The notes under the pieces: generated by a model
The model's input: only the letters and a program-made list of their open reading frames with translations
The model's database searches: none
Told to the model about the DNA's origin: nothing
Part shown: positions 1 through 8,433 of the stretch, one piece after another
How the letters are laid out: the number at the start of each line of letters is the position of its first letter
Position numbering within the stretch: position 1 is the first letter of the stretch
Origin: Rhodococcus sp. (in: high G+C Gram-positive bacteria)
GTDB taxonomy: Bacteria > Actinomycetota > Actinomycetes > Mycobacteriales > Mycobacteriaceae
Direction: 5' to 3'
DNA: 64,000 nt
NCBI RefSeq assembly: GCF_023264675.1
Contig: NZ_JAHFVG010000003.1
Coordinates: 124,001 to 188,000, forward strand
Translations under genes and position numbers: made by a program

Positions 1-246
1 CGCGAGCGCGCTGACCCGAGACGGAGCTTGCCTAACGACCTCGAGCGCGACATGACCACCCATGCTCGTCCCCACGAGCGCGAATCGGGCAGGCGCGTCG
101 CGCAGCAGTCGTGCGGCGATGTCGGCAATCGACACGTCGCGGCGAGTATCGGCAATACCGACCGACCCGTGTTGCCACACTGCATCGAGCAATGGACCGT
201 AAACCCGGGCTGAACACAGAAGCGGTGGGACCAGAATCGTGTGCAT
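1..246 (-). CDS. alpha/beta hydrolase, N-terminal part (gene runs off the left edge)
   Basis: The ATG at 246 on the minus strand opens a frame that stays open to base 1 (82 codons). It begins MHTILVPPLLCSARVYGPL and carries the nucleophile elbow GTSMGG at about residue 61-66, preceded by a hydrophobic strand (FALVGTS). This is the usual layout of the first half of an alpha/beta-hydrolase-fold esterase: an early loop, then a beta strand ending in G-x-S-x-G. The acid and His of the triad would lie outside the window, so activity and substrate cannot be judged. It lies just downstream of the permease on the same strand (63-bp gap), so co-transcription is possible. Confidence 0.75.
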   Translation of the reverse strand, partial: MHTILVPPLLCSARVYGPLLDAVWQHGSVGIADTRRDVSIADIAARLLRDAPARFALVGTSMGGHVALEVVRQAPSRVSALA

Positions 247-309
247 GAGGCGATCGTATCGGCGGTGTCCGACAGAAACTTCGTGTCGGCGTCGAGACGG
301 AAACGACGG

Positions 310-1767
310 CTACTCGCTGACCACCTTCGCGGCAAGTCGCGCATTTCGGCGCCCGTAAGCGAAGTAGATCACCAGACCGAGGGCCAGCCACACCAGGAAA
401 CGAATCCACGTTTCGACGACCAGGTTGGCCATCAGGTAGATGCAGGCAAGTCCCGACAGGATCGGCACGATGGGTGAGAACGGAACACGGAAAGGCCGTT
501 TCAGTTCCGGCTTTGTGCGCCGAAGGATCGGCACAGCGATCGATACGAGAAGAAACGCGAAAAGCGCACCGATGCTGACCATTTCGGCAAGCTCCTTGAG
601 CGGAACGAGCGCGCCGAGAACTGCCACGAAGATGACCACGATCACCGTCAGTCGTGTCGGAGTACCGAAACGAGGCGAGACCTTGGCGATGGATTTCGGC
701 AGTAACCCGTCGCGGCCCATCGCGAAGCCGATACGACTGATGGTGACGAGTTCGACGAGAATGACGGACGTCAAGCCTGCAACGGCGGCAATCGAAACCA
801 GCACCCCCGCCCAACTCGCGCCGACCGAATCGAAGGCCTTGGCGATCGGCGCACTATCGTCGAGATCGGTGTACTTGACCATTCCGGTCACCACGAATGC
901 CACGAGTACATACAAGATCGTGCATCCGATCAACGTTCCGATGAGCGCCCGCGGCAGATCTCGAGCCGGATGCTTGGATTCCTCGCTGAGATTGGCTACT
1001 GCCTCGAAACCCGTGTACGCAAAAAAGACCACGGCGGCAGCGGTGACTACCCCGGCAACGCCGAACGCGGCAGGGGCCACCCCGGCGACCGCCTGCATCA
1101 GCGGCTGATCGAGTGTCGATCCGCCGCCCTCGGCCGGAACAGATTCCGGGATGAACGGCACCAGGTTCGACTTCTCGACGAAGAAGAACCCGGCAACGAT
1201 GATGAACACCGAAATGGCGACCTTGACCACGACGAGAGTGTTCGTCACGTGCGCGGACTCTCTGATCCCGACGGCTGCGACGGTGCCGAGGACGAGCACG
1301 ATCAGCACTGCACCGATATTGACGGGCGCCTCCTCGGTGAAGAGGCTGGGCGGAAGTGAGAACAGATCCGCCAGATACCCGGACCAGCTTCGAGCTACTA
1401 CCGCTGCGCCGAGGGCAAATTCGAGTATCAGGTCCCATCCGATTATCCACGCGAACACCTCCCCCAGGGTCGCGTACGCGTACGTGTAGGCACTGCCTGC
1501 CGTGGGCACGGCCGAAGCCAGCTCGGCATAACACAGCGCCGCCAGCAGACTTACCACTCCCGCGATCGCGAACGACAGCAGAACCGCAGGCCCGGCGTTC
1601 TCCTTGGCTTGCACTCCTGTCAAGGTGAAGATTCCCGTGCCGATGACGATTCCCACGCCGAAGCCGACCAGATCACGCAGGCGGAGTTGCTTGCGCAAGC
1701 TGCCCGTTCCTTCGTCGTCGACATCGCTTTCGATCTCGTCGACACTCTTCGTACGGAACATTTCCAT
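310..1767 (-). CDS. APC-superfamily amino acid permease (cationic amino acid transporter type)
   Basis: This 485-aa integral membrane protein should carry amino acids across the inner membrane by proton-coupled transport. The family signature is seen early, after a basic leader (residues 25-60): GFGVGIVIGTGIF, followed by about 12 hydrophobic segments. FFAYTGFEAVANLSEESKHP near residue 260-280 is the conserved inner motif of the CAT/YfnA-like group. Length matches the family. Two ATG codons lie close together (residues 1 and 3); the first is used here. No binding-site residue is specific enough to name a substrate, although CAT-type relatives take Lys/Arg/Orn. It is divergent from the CEO-synthase-like gene. 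Confidence 0.88.
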   Translation of the reverse strand: MEMFRTKSVDEIESDVDDEGTGSLRKQLRLRDLVGFGVGIVIGTGIFTLTGVQAKENAGPAVLLSFAIAGVVSLLAALCYAELASAVPTAGSAYTYAYATLGEVFAWIIGWDLILEFALGAAVVARSWSGYLADLFSLPPSLFTEEAPVNIGAVLIVLVLGTVAAVGIRESAHVTNTLVVVKVAISVFIIVAGFFFVEKSNLVPFIPESVPAEGGGSTLDQPLMQAVAGVAPAAFGVAGVVTAAAVVFFAYTGFEAVANLSEESKHPARDLPRALIGTLIGCTILYVLVAFVVTGMVKYTDLDDSAPIAKAFDSVGASWAGVLVSIAAVAGLTSVILVELVTISRIGFAMGRDGLLPKSIAKVSPRFGTPTRLTVIVVIFVAVLGALVPLKELAEMVSIGALFAFLLVSIAVPILRRTKPELKRPFRVPFSPIVPILSGLACIYLMANLVVETWIRFLVWLALGLVIYFAYGRRNARLAAKVVSE

Positions 1768-2071
1768 GACGTCGACGTTAGAACATCAGCTGTTTGAGTC
1801 GCTAATGAAACGTCGTGTTTATTTTCGTGCAAACCGGTAAGCGCGGATGCGGTCGCGCCGTACAGATATCGAATGCCTCATTCGGTCACCTGCCGCCTAC
1901 CACCCGAACCGACCGAACGGGGCGTTCGGTCACATCCAGGTTTGCCGAGCGACGCCACGATCTGCACCACATGGTCCTGGCCGGTGCGAAAGAATGCTAT
2001 TTCGGCGAGGATTCGGGCGTCCGTCGGTGCAGGCCAGGTGTGGTTCACTGTAGGCAACCGAAGGGGCCATT
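1768..2071. other. intergenic region between divergent genes
   Basis: 304 bp without a convincing gene. It must hold the promoters of the permease (leftward) and the dehydrogenase-like gene (rightward). The only clear structure is the palindrome at 1911-1931 and a repeated TTCGGTCAC half-site. A purine-rich ribosome-binding sequence (GAAGGGG) precedes the GTG at 2072. Confidence 0.6.
1911..1931. promoter_or_regulatory. perfect inverted repeat, probable regulator operator
   Basis: GACCGAACG and CGTTCGGTC form perfect 9-bp arms around a 3-bp GGG centre. TTCGGTCAC, which contains most of the right half-site, recurs upstream near 1881. The form (short spacer, between divergent genes) resembles a TetR-family operator, but no TetR gene lies next to it. 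A small hairpin role in RNA is possible but less likely because no gene ends here. Confidence 0.4.
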
Positions 2072-3220
2072 GTGCACCAGCTCACCCTCGGCGTCACGTC
2101 ACGGTCGACCAAGCCGAACGAACGCCGACTCGCGATCCATCCGCTTCACATCGATCGAATTCCAGCAAACCTCCGAAACCGCATTTATTTCGAAAGCGGA
2201 TACGGTGAGCCGTTCGGTATCTCCGACGACCACATAGCGGGCCTGGCCGCGGGAGTATTGACCAGAGCTCAGCTGATCGAGACCTGTGACGTCGTACTTC
2301 TACCCAAGCCGCAGGCAGCCGATCTCGCGGAACTCCGAATCGGGCAGGTCCTGTGGGGGTGGCCGCACTGTGTCCAGGACGAGAAGCTGACGCAGATCGC
2401 GATCGATCGAAAACTGACTCTCATCGCGTTCGAGGCGATGAACCACTGGACCGCCGACGGTGCGTTCAACTTGCATGTGTTCCACAAGAACAACGAGCTC
2501 GCGGGGTACTGCTCGGTGCTCCACGCGCTCCAGCTCATCGGTTCGACCGGAGACTACGGCCGTCGGCTACGGGCCGCGGTCATCGGATTCGGTGCCACCG
2601 CACGCGGCGCGGTGACGGCGCTCAACGCGCACGGAATTCACGACGTCGATGTGCTGACGCAGCGCGGCGTGACTGCTGTCGGGTCACCCATCCATTCGGC
2701 ACGCATCGTGAACTTCGACCTCGACGGTGAGAACCCGCGACACAGCCGGGCCCTCACCGACACCGGACGTGTCCCTTTGTCCGAGTTTCTCGGTGATCAC
2801 GATGTCATCGTCAACTGTGTACTTCAGGACACCAACGCTCCGTTGACATTCCTCACCAACGAAGATCTCGACACGATCGATCCGGGAACACTCATCGTCG
2901 ATGTCTCGTGCGACGAAGGCATGGGATTCGAATGGGCACGACCGACATCGTTCGTGGACCCGATGTTCACCGTCGGCGACAACGTTCGTTATTACGCGGT
3001 GGACCACAGTCCGTCTTATCTCTGGGACTCCGCAACCTGGGAGATCAGCGAGTCTCTCCTGCCGTTCATCGAGGTGGTTCTCGACGGGCCGAACTCGTGG
3101 TTGTCCGACGATGTCGTCAAACGTGCCATCGAAATCCAGGACGGCGTCGTCGCAAACCCGAATATTCTGTCCTTCCAGGGACGTTCACCGCACTATCCGC
3201 ATCCGGTGAACGCCGCCTGA
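2072..3220 (+). CDS. N5-(carboxyethyl)ornithine synthase / alanine dehydrogenase-like NAD(P)-dependent oxidoreductase
   Basis: 382 aa. The N-terminal part has the alanine dehydrogenase/transhydrogenase motif (KPNERRLAIHP, then YFESGYGEPFGI, and VLLPKP). A Rossmann segment follows at about 160-185 (AAVIGFGATARGAVTAL). The overall order, and the WGWPHC and FHKNNELAGY segments, resemble Ceo of lactococci, which condenses ornithine with pyruvate reductively; that assignment is by family memory only. The GTG start is supported by GAAGGGG about 8 bases upstream. It stands just before a GntR regulator and an MFS transporter, which together may form a small uptake/catabolism or opine-like unit. True amino acid and keto acid substrates are unknown; an alanine dehydrogenase relative is the main alternative. 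Confidence 0.65.
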   Translation: MHQLTLGVTSRSTKPNERRLAIHPLHIDRIPANLRNRIYFESGYGEPFGISDDHIAGLAAGVLTRAQLIETCDVVLLPKPQAADLAELRIGQVLWGWPHCVQDEKLTQIAIDRKLTLIAFEAMNHWTADGAFNLHVFHKNNELAGYCSVLHALQLIGSTGDYGRRLRAAVIGFGATARGAVTALNAHGIHDVDVLTQRGVTAVGSPIHSARIVNFDLDGENPRHSRALTDTGRVPLSEFLGDHDVIVNCVLQDTNAPLTFLTNEDLDTIDPGTLIVDVSCDEGMGFEWARPTSFVDPMFTVGDNVRYYAVDHSPSYLWDSATWEISESLLPFIEVVLDGPNSWLSDDVVKRAIEIQDGVVANPNILSFQGRSPHYPHPVNAA

Positions 3221-3332
3221 TCATCTCGTTTCACCGACATTCGTGTAGTCGTCCTCGGCAGGAGCCAGCGTCGACAACACCGACGTGACAGCCACGACGG
3301 CGACAGCCATCGCCCCGTCACGACGGTTACCC

Positions 3333-3368
3333 CTTGCATGCAAGGTTGCATGCAAGGTTGCATGCAAG
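3333..3368. repeat. three tandem copies of a 12-bp palindromic repeat (probable GntR operator)
   Basis: The unit [C/G]TTGCATGCAAG occurs three times head to tail with a 12-bp period (3333-3344, 3345-3356, 3357-3368). Each contains the perfect palindrome TTGCATGCAA. The array ends 16 bp before the ATG of the GntR gene. Because the period is close to one helical turn, bound dimers would sit on the same face of the DNA. The likeliest role is an autoregulatory operator for the adjacent GntR protein. Confidence 0.6.
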
Positions 3369-3384
3369 GGGTACGGTGCTCGCT

Positions 3385-4026
3385 ATGACCATGCCTGCAG
3401 TTCTCGTCGCCGCCGAACGGGCTTACACCACCACCAAGGCCAAGATCATCAGCGGAGAACTGGTGGGCGGTCAGCTGATCAGCGAGGGTGCGATCGGCGA
3501 TCAACTCGGCATCAGCCGCACGCCGGTGCACGAAGCATTCCTCCGCCTCGGTGCCGAACAGCTCCTCGATCTCGTTCCGCGCAAAGGGGCCGTCGTTCGT
3601 CCGATGACGCCGTCGGAAGCGGCCGACGTTCTGGCGATGCGCCGGGCAATCGAAACCGCGTCGGCCGGGCAAGTGTTCGCGGCGGGGGGCGTCGCGGCTC
3701 GTATCGAGACATTGCTGAACGAGAACCTCGCTCGCCAAGGCGATCTCGTCGCCGACGACGATGTCGAGGGATTCGTCGAGGCCGATGACGACTTTCACGC
3801 TCTGATGATCGAAGCTTCGGGCAACGCTGTGGCCCGGCAGTTCTATAACCACCTTCGCAGTAGACAGCAGCGCCTCAGAAACCTGTACCTGCGGATCGAC
3901 CCGGCCAATCTGAAGGGGTCTTTCAGGGAACACACGACTCTGTCGCAACACCTGCTCGGTGGCGACGAGAATGCGTTCGTCGCCGTTCTCGTCGCACATC
4001 TCGATCGATACCAGGGTGCTCTGTGA
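3385..4026 (+). CDS. GntR-family transcriptional regulator, FadR/FCD subfamily
   Basis: 213 aa. A winged-helix DNA-binding domain lies at about 10-75 (ISEGAIGDQLGISRTPVHEA is the recognition-helix region), followed by an all-helical FCD ligand-binding domain with the expected DDDFHALMIEASGN segment and a late His (HTTLSQHL, VAHLDRYQ) fit for metal/ligand binding. The ATG at 3385 was preferred over an in-frame ATG at 3334, because the longer version would only translate the tandem operator repeat (MHARLHARLHAR). The stop overlaps the GTG of the following MFS gene (GTGA). It probably represses itself and the MFS gene through the repeats at 3333-3368. Confidence 0.85.
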   Translation: MTMPAVLVAAERAYTTTKAKIISGELVGGQLISEGAIGDQLGISRTPVHEAFLRLGAEQLLDLVPRKGAVVRPMTPSEAADVLAMRRAIETASAGQVFAAGGVAARIETLLNENLARQGDLVADDDVEGFVEADDDFHALMIEASGNAVARQFYNHLRSRQQRLRNLYLRIDPANLKGSFREHTTLSQHLLGGDENAFVAVLVAHLDRYQGAL

Positions 4027-5282
4027 GCAGCGGCACGGAGACCGAGTCATCGCACACCTACAGAAGGTCCTCGGCAGGACGGCCGTGGGTTCTGGTGTTC
4101 GGAACGCTTTTCGTCTGCGCGTGGTCGGGCAACCAGTTCAGCCCCATGCTGCTCCTCTACCGGGACGTCGCGCACTACTCATCGGCGATGGTGACGCTTT
4201 TTCTGGGCATCTATGTCCTCGGCCTTGCGCCTGCTCTGATCGTTGCAGGGGCGATCTCCGATAACAGTGGCCGTCGACGTCCGATGTTCTATGCCGTCTG
4301 CTTCGGACTCGCCGGGAGTGTGTTGCTCGCGATCGGCGAATTCGGACCCATTCCCATCTGCATCGGTCGACTACTCGCCGGCATGTCCGTCGGAACTGCA
4401 ATGGCCGTCGGGACCAGTTGGCTGAAGGAAGTGTCGCAGCAGCCATACGATGCCGCGGCGGATGCCGGAGCGGGCGCTCGTCGCGCGTCACTGGCGTTCA
4501 CTCTGGGGTCGGCAATGGGCGCACTCGTCGCGGGAAGCATTGCTCAACGGGGTCCATGGCCCGAGGTGTTCCCGTATGCCGTGCATATCCTGGTCGCGGC
4601 ACCGTTCCTCTGGTTGGTCAGGAAGCCGCCGGAGACAGTGACCTTCACCGGCAACCACACGAGTCTGCACACTCGATTGATCGTTCCCTCCGCAGGACAT
4701 CCTCGTTTTCGGAGAGTCGTACTGATCGCGGGACCGTGGTTGTTTGCTGCGTGCGCGCTGTCGTACGGCTATCTGCCGGTACTTCTTGCCGATGCGTCGG
4801 GCGACCTTGGGTTGGCATATGCGACCCTGCTCAGCGTCGTCGCTTTGGTCTCCGGTGCGCTCGTCCAGCCACTTGCACAGCGAATCGATTCTGTCTCCAG
4901 CGCCAGAGGTACCGTCGTATCGCTGGCCACCCTGACCGTCGGACTCATGATCATGATGCTCGCGATTGCTTTGGATCAATTGGCGATCGGAGTAGTCGCG
5001 AGCATCGTATTCGGTTGCGGCTTCGGAATCGGCCTCGTGTCAGGGCTACTAGAAGTGCAACGCATTGCGCCCGCAGCGCATCTTGCACGACTGACAGGCA
5101 TCTTCTACGCCGTCGCATACCTCGGCTTCATCACCCCGACAATTATTGCCTCACTCACGCCACCGTTCACGACCATGGCATTACTGACAGTGCTGGCCGT
5201 ACTGATGATTCTCTCGACGCTCGCAATACTGATGAGCTACCGCACCCATTTGCCGGCCGACGCCCGTCGGACGCCCGCTTGA
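4023..5282 (+). CDS. MFS transporter
   Basis: 419 aa, about 12 transmembrane segments. The MFS motif between TM2 and TM3 is seen (GAISDNSGRRRP) and the TM4 region has GRLLAGMSVGTAMAVG. The GTG start at 4023 overlaps the regulator's stop by 4 bp, so translation is probably coupled. The substrate is not identifiable; the neighbouring CEO-synthase-like enzyme suggests an amino acid derivative, but this is inference. Confidence 0.85.
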   Translation: MSSGTETESSHTYRRSSAGRPWVLVFGTLFVCAWSGNQFSPMLLLYRDVAHYSSAMVTLFLGIYVLGLAPALIVAGAISDNSGRRRPMFYAVCFGLAGSVLLAIGEFGPIPICIGRLLAGMSVGTAMAVGTSWLKEVSQQPYDAAADAGAGARRASLAFTLGSAMGALVAGSIAQRGPWPEVFPYAVHILVAAPFLWLVRKPPETVTFTGNHTSLHTRLIVPSAGHPRFRRVVLIAGPWLFAACALSYGYLPVLLADASGDLGLAYATLLSVVALVSGALVQPLAQRIDSVSSARGTVVSLATLTVGLMIMMLAIALDQLAIGVVASIVFGCGFGIGLVSGLLEVQRIAPAAHLARLTGIFYAVAYLGFITPTIIASLTPPFTTMALLTVLAVLMILSTLAILMSYRTHLPADARRTPA

Positions 5283-5385
5283 ATACATCCTCCAACCGAC
5301 GAGTGACGACCGCCAGATTCACGTTCGACTCCATGGTCGAGTCTCTGATCGGCGACCTCTCCCATGAGCGTGAGGCCCCGCCCGT

Positions 5386-6033
5386 TCAAAATCCCTCGGT
5401 GTTTCCCAGATCCTTGCGCGCGATGCTCAAGAATTGATCCGACGAGTACCCGGGTTCGTCGGCAAAGGGGTTGATTGTCGAGTCCGGATATCGCTCACGC
5501 AAAATTCGGGTGAGTAGTTCGTCGACGTCCTGATCAGCGTTGAGCTCGAGAGATGCCACTGTGTCGTCGACCAGCGAAACAAACTGTCGCAGAGATGGAT
5601 CCATTGATTGGGTGTAGTCGAGCATCTCCGGCGACGCCAGCATCTCGACCTGCGGAACGATCGCGTAGTAGTCGACGAGAGCATCGTGTGCTGCGGCGTA
5701 GGCGGCGTCGACGGTAGCGCGGCCGCGCTTCTGTCTGAACGTGTCGAGCAAATCCTTCTGGGTGAAAAACATCTTCTTCGCCGCTGTATCGAATCGAGAG
5801 TAAGTGTCCTGACGTTGAACGCGCAGAAAGGAACGGGTCTGATTCTGATCGAAGCTCTCGGCGTTGATGCGCGCAGTGGCAATCGCAGTCTCGTTGGCCT
5901 TGCTGTTGGTGTTGATGCCCACGATGGAGGCGGCGATCACAGCAGCGATCGACACCACAAGAGTGAACCACTTGCTCAGATCTCGATCGACTACGGTGGG
6001 TGCCGGTTCCCGACTCGGATCCTGTTCTGCCAT
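5386..6033 (-). CDS. membrane-anchored protein of unknown function
   Basis: 215 aa from an ATG at 6033 preceded by GGAGG (5-base spacing); a longer in-frame start at 6096 exists but lacks such a site. A short polar N-terminus is followed by one transmembrane helix at about residues 22-41 (FTLVVSIAAVIAASIVGINT), then a long, mostly helical, charged domain with several phenylalanines. No enzymatic motif is recognised. Predicted topology is N-in with the main domain outside. It converges on the MFS gene and stands alone between two regulated units. Confidence 0.6.
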   Translation of the reverse strand: MAEQDPSREPAPTVVDRDLSKWFTLVVSIAAVIAASIVGINTNSKANETAIATARINAESFDQNQTRSFLRVQRQDTYSRFDTAAKKMFFTQKDLLDTFRQKRGRATVDAAYAAAHDALVDYYAIVPQVEMLASPEMLDYTQSMDPSLRQFVSLVDDTVASLELNADQDVDELLTRILRERYPDSTINPFADEPGYSSDQFLSIARKDLGNTEGF

Positions 6034-6219
6034 CACGACCTCCACGCGGCTCCGATCGGGCCCTTCGTGCATGGTAACGCCGTCGGGTCGGTGCATGTCG
6101 ACAATTCCGGGAGCAGATGAGATGACGACGTCGTCGCCGTCCTCGAGGCAAGTGCGGGACCTTCCCCCACCGTGACGGATTACAGTCCATCCCAGGTGAG
6201 TTCGACGACGGCACTGCGT

Positions 6220-6963
6220 TCAGCGAGCACCGAGCGATCTCGACACTGCGCGTGCTGCTGTTCTCAATGCCGGAATCAGCGGATCGATGTTCGTCTTCAC
6301 CGAGACCGCGATCGACATCGCAGCGACGACCGATCCGTCGATCGTCGTCAACGGCGCCGCGATTGCGACGGTGACGTCGTCGAGAAACCGATCGCACACG
6401 ACGAAACCGCTTCGCCTGATGTCGTCCAGCAGGCTGCGCAATTCGCGTTCGGTCGTCACGGTGTTGAGCGCAAGGCGAGGTAATCCATTGGCGAGCACAT
6501 CCTCGAGGAGTGCAGTCCCGGCGTGCGCGAGCAACACCAACCCGCCGCTGGAGGCGTGAATCGGCAATCGGCCGCCTGCACGGCCCTTCAAGCGGACCGC
6601 GCCGCGGCCGGAGATTCTTTCGATGTACAGCGCTTCGAGATCCTCGCGAACCACCAACTGAACGTTTTCGTGCGTTGCCTCGTACAGGTCTTCCATGATC
6701 GGAAGCGCCAACTCGCGCAGTCCATGCGATCGGGGTGCAAGAGATCCGATCTCCCACAGCCGAACTCCTACCTGATAGCGACCGTCGTCGCGCTTCTCCA
6801 AGAAGCCCACACCGACGAGCTCGGCGCAGATACGGTGCACGGTCGGAAGAGGAAGGGCTGCGCGACGACCGATGTCGGACAACGTCAACGCCGGCTGTTC
6901 TGCAGAGAAAGCCGCCATGATCGACGAGGCCCTCGCCAGCATGCTTCGTCGCCCATGGTCCAT
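6220..6963 (-). CDS. IclR-family transcriptional regulator, probable regulator of pobA
   Basis: 247 aa. An N-terminal winged helix-turn-helix (LTLSDIGRRAALPLPTVHRI, residues about 25-45) is followed by the IclR effector domain, with the typical R-x-G-x-R/LP-x-HASSGG stretch (GRLPIHASSGGLVLLAH) and a conserved late segment (ISV-type VAAMSIAVSV). The start at 6963 is chosen because the frame upstream runs into the 3' end of pobA. It is 74 bp downstream of pobA on the same strand. PobR and PcaR of other bacteria are IclR proteins that respond to 4-hydroxybenzoate or beta-ketoadipate, so a role in controlling pobA is likely but inferred. Confidence 0.85.
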   Translation of the reverse strand: MDHGRRSMLARASSIMAAFSAEQPALTLSDIGRRAALPLPTVHRICAELVGVGFLEKRDDGRYQVGVRLWEIGSLAPRSHGLRELALPIMEDLYEATHENVQLVVREDLEALYIERISGRGAVRLKGRAGGRLPIHASSGGLVLLAHAGTALLEDVLANGLPRLALNTVTTERELRSLLDDIRRSGFVVCDRFLDDVTVAIAAPLTTIDGSVVAAMSIAVSVKTNIDPLIPALRTAARAVSRSLGAR

Positions 6964-7037
6964 CACCACACGATATCGCCAGGAGATACTGTGCCCGCCG
7001 GAAGCGCAGGGTTTGTCGACAATCCGGGGAGATTCAA

Positions 7038-8228
7038 TCAGCCGAACGCCACGCCGACGTAATTCTCGGCGATAAGGGTGCGACCCGCCGTAGACCTCGT
7101 CACGGTGTCGAGTTCGGCGATCTGACGACGAACATCGAACGTGGTCGCGTCGGGCATCGTGTGCAACATCGACGTCATCCAGTACGAGAAGTGCTGCGCG
7201 CGCCACACTCTCGGAAGTACAGTCTCCGAGTACGCCGCGAGCTCGCTGTCGTCCTTCGACTCGAAGAAGGCGACCATGGACTTCGCGAGAACGTAAACAT
7301 CCGCGATCGCGAGATTCATTCCCTTCGCTCCGGTGGGGGGAACCGTGTGGGCGGCATCGCCCGCGAGGAAGAGTCTGCCCTGTTGCATCGGCTCGCAGAC
7401 GAAACTGCGGAACTGCAGTATCGACTTCGAGAAGATTGTGCCTTCCTTCACCTCCGCACCGTCACCGTCCACACGAGCGTGCAGTTCGTCCCAAATGCGG
7501 TCGTCCGACCAGTTGTCCACACTGTCCTCGGGATCGACCTGTAGGTAGTGCCGCTGTACGTCGGGGGTACGTGTACTGCAGAGCGCAAATCCACGCGGAT
7601 GGTGTGCGTAGATCAATTCTTCCGACGTCTGCGGCGCTTCGGCCAGAATGCCGAACCACGCGAATGGGTACTGCCGAAAATGGTCGGTTCGCACGGTCGT
7701 CTCCGGCATCAGAAATCTCGTTCCGGTTCGCGAACCGTCACAACCCGCAACCAGATCGCACGCGACAACTTGCTGGGCGCCGTCCTTGTCGACGAACGAA
7801 ATCGTCGGGGTATCGGAGAGATGATCGTGGACGGCCACATCGGAGACCTCGAAGCGAACGTCACCGTCGTCGAGCATGCGGCGCGCGATCAGGTCCTTGA
7901 GAACTTCGTGCTGGGGATACACGGTTACGGACCTGCCGGTCAGGTCGTCGAAGTCGATTCGACGCCCCTGACCCGCGAACCGAAACTCGACACCGGAATG
8001 CCTCAGTCCCTCGGCCTTCACGCGGTCACCGATGCCTGTGTCGACCATGAGATCGACGGTGTTCTGCTCGAGAACTCCCGCTCTGATGGTGCCCTCGACG
8101 TCTGTCCTCGAACGCGACTCGAGCACGATCGATTCGATCCCCTGCAAGTGCAGCAGGTGCGAGAGCATCAATCCCGCCGGACCTGCTCCGACGATCCCGA
8201 CTCGTGTGCGAACAGTTGGTGTGGTCAC
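7038..8228 (-). CDS. pobA: 4-hydroxybenzoate 3-monooxygenase
   Basis: 396 aa, a flavoprotein aromatic hydroxylase converting 4-hydroxybenzoate to protocatechuate with NAD(P)H and O2. Visible motifs are the FAD GxGxxG (GIVGAGPAG, 11-19), the DG motif (LVAGCDGSRTGTR, about 155-167) and the GD motif (LFLAGDAAHTVPPTGAKGMN, about 280-300). Size and motif spacing equal those of PobA. The GTG at 8228 is preferred because GAGGAG lies 7 bases before it; an in-frame ATG two codons earlier sits directly on that site. Regulation is probably by the adjacent IclR protein. No protocatechuate ring-cleavage genes are in the window. Confidence 0.88.
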   Translation of the reverse strand: MTTPTVRTRVGIVGAGPAGLMLSHLLHLQGIESIVLESRSRTDVEGTIRAGVLEQNTVDLMVDTGIGDRVKAEGLRHSGVEFRFAGQGRRIDFDDLTGRSVTVYPQHEVLKDLIARRMLDDGDVRFEVSDVAVHDHLSDTPTISFVDKDGAQQVVACDLVAGCDGSRTGTRFLMPETTVRTDHFRQYPFAWFGILAEAPQTSEELIYAHHPRGFALCSTRTPDVQRHYLQVDPEDSVDNWSDDRIWDELHARVDGDGAEVKEGTIFSKSILQFRSFVCEPMQQGRLFLAGDAAHTVPPTGAKGMNLAIADVYVLAKSMVAFFESKDDSELAAYSETVLPRVWRAQHFSYWMTSMLHTMPDATTFDVRRQIAELDTVTRSTAGRTLIAENYVGVAFG

Positions 8229-8332
8229 GAACATCTCCTCGAACGATCTGCCGCGCGCGGCGCGACTGTGGTCCCACTCACTTTGGGGGATGACTCGGCG
8301 TGCAACCAAGAGGACTTTCACTCAGTGGAAGA

Positions 8333-8351
8333 GTTTTCGGTGTCAGAAAAC
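8333..8351. promoter_or_regulatory. inverted repeat in the pobA-glsA divergent region
   Basis: GTTTTC and GAAAAC are perfect 6-bp arms around GGTGTCA. The site is about 105 bp upstream of pobA and 82 bp upstream of glsA, and is AT-rich within GC-rich surroundings. It could be the IclR operator or part of a promoter. Confidence 0.3.
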
Positions 8352-8433
8352 GGTACGAACATCCCGCGGCGTGCGATGCTGTAGCAGTTCTCACTCGAAT
8401 GTTGACTGATCGGGCAGCGACAGGATTTTTCGC

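Noticed and set aside
1911..1931. Rho-independent terminator
   Set aside because: It lies between divergent gene starts, so no transcript needs to end there, and no U-run follows.
3333..3368. CRISPR-like repeat array
   Set aside because: Units are 12 bp, adjoin without spacers, and there are no cas genes.
3333..3384. Translation of the tandem repeat as a leader (MHARLHARLHAR) of the GntR protein
   Set aside because: The sequence is better explained as DNA operator repeats; the GntR domain begins after the ATG at 3385.
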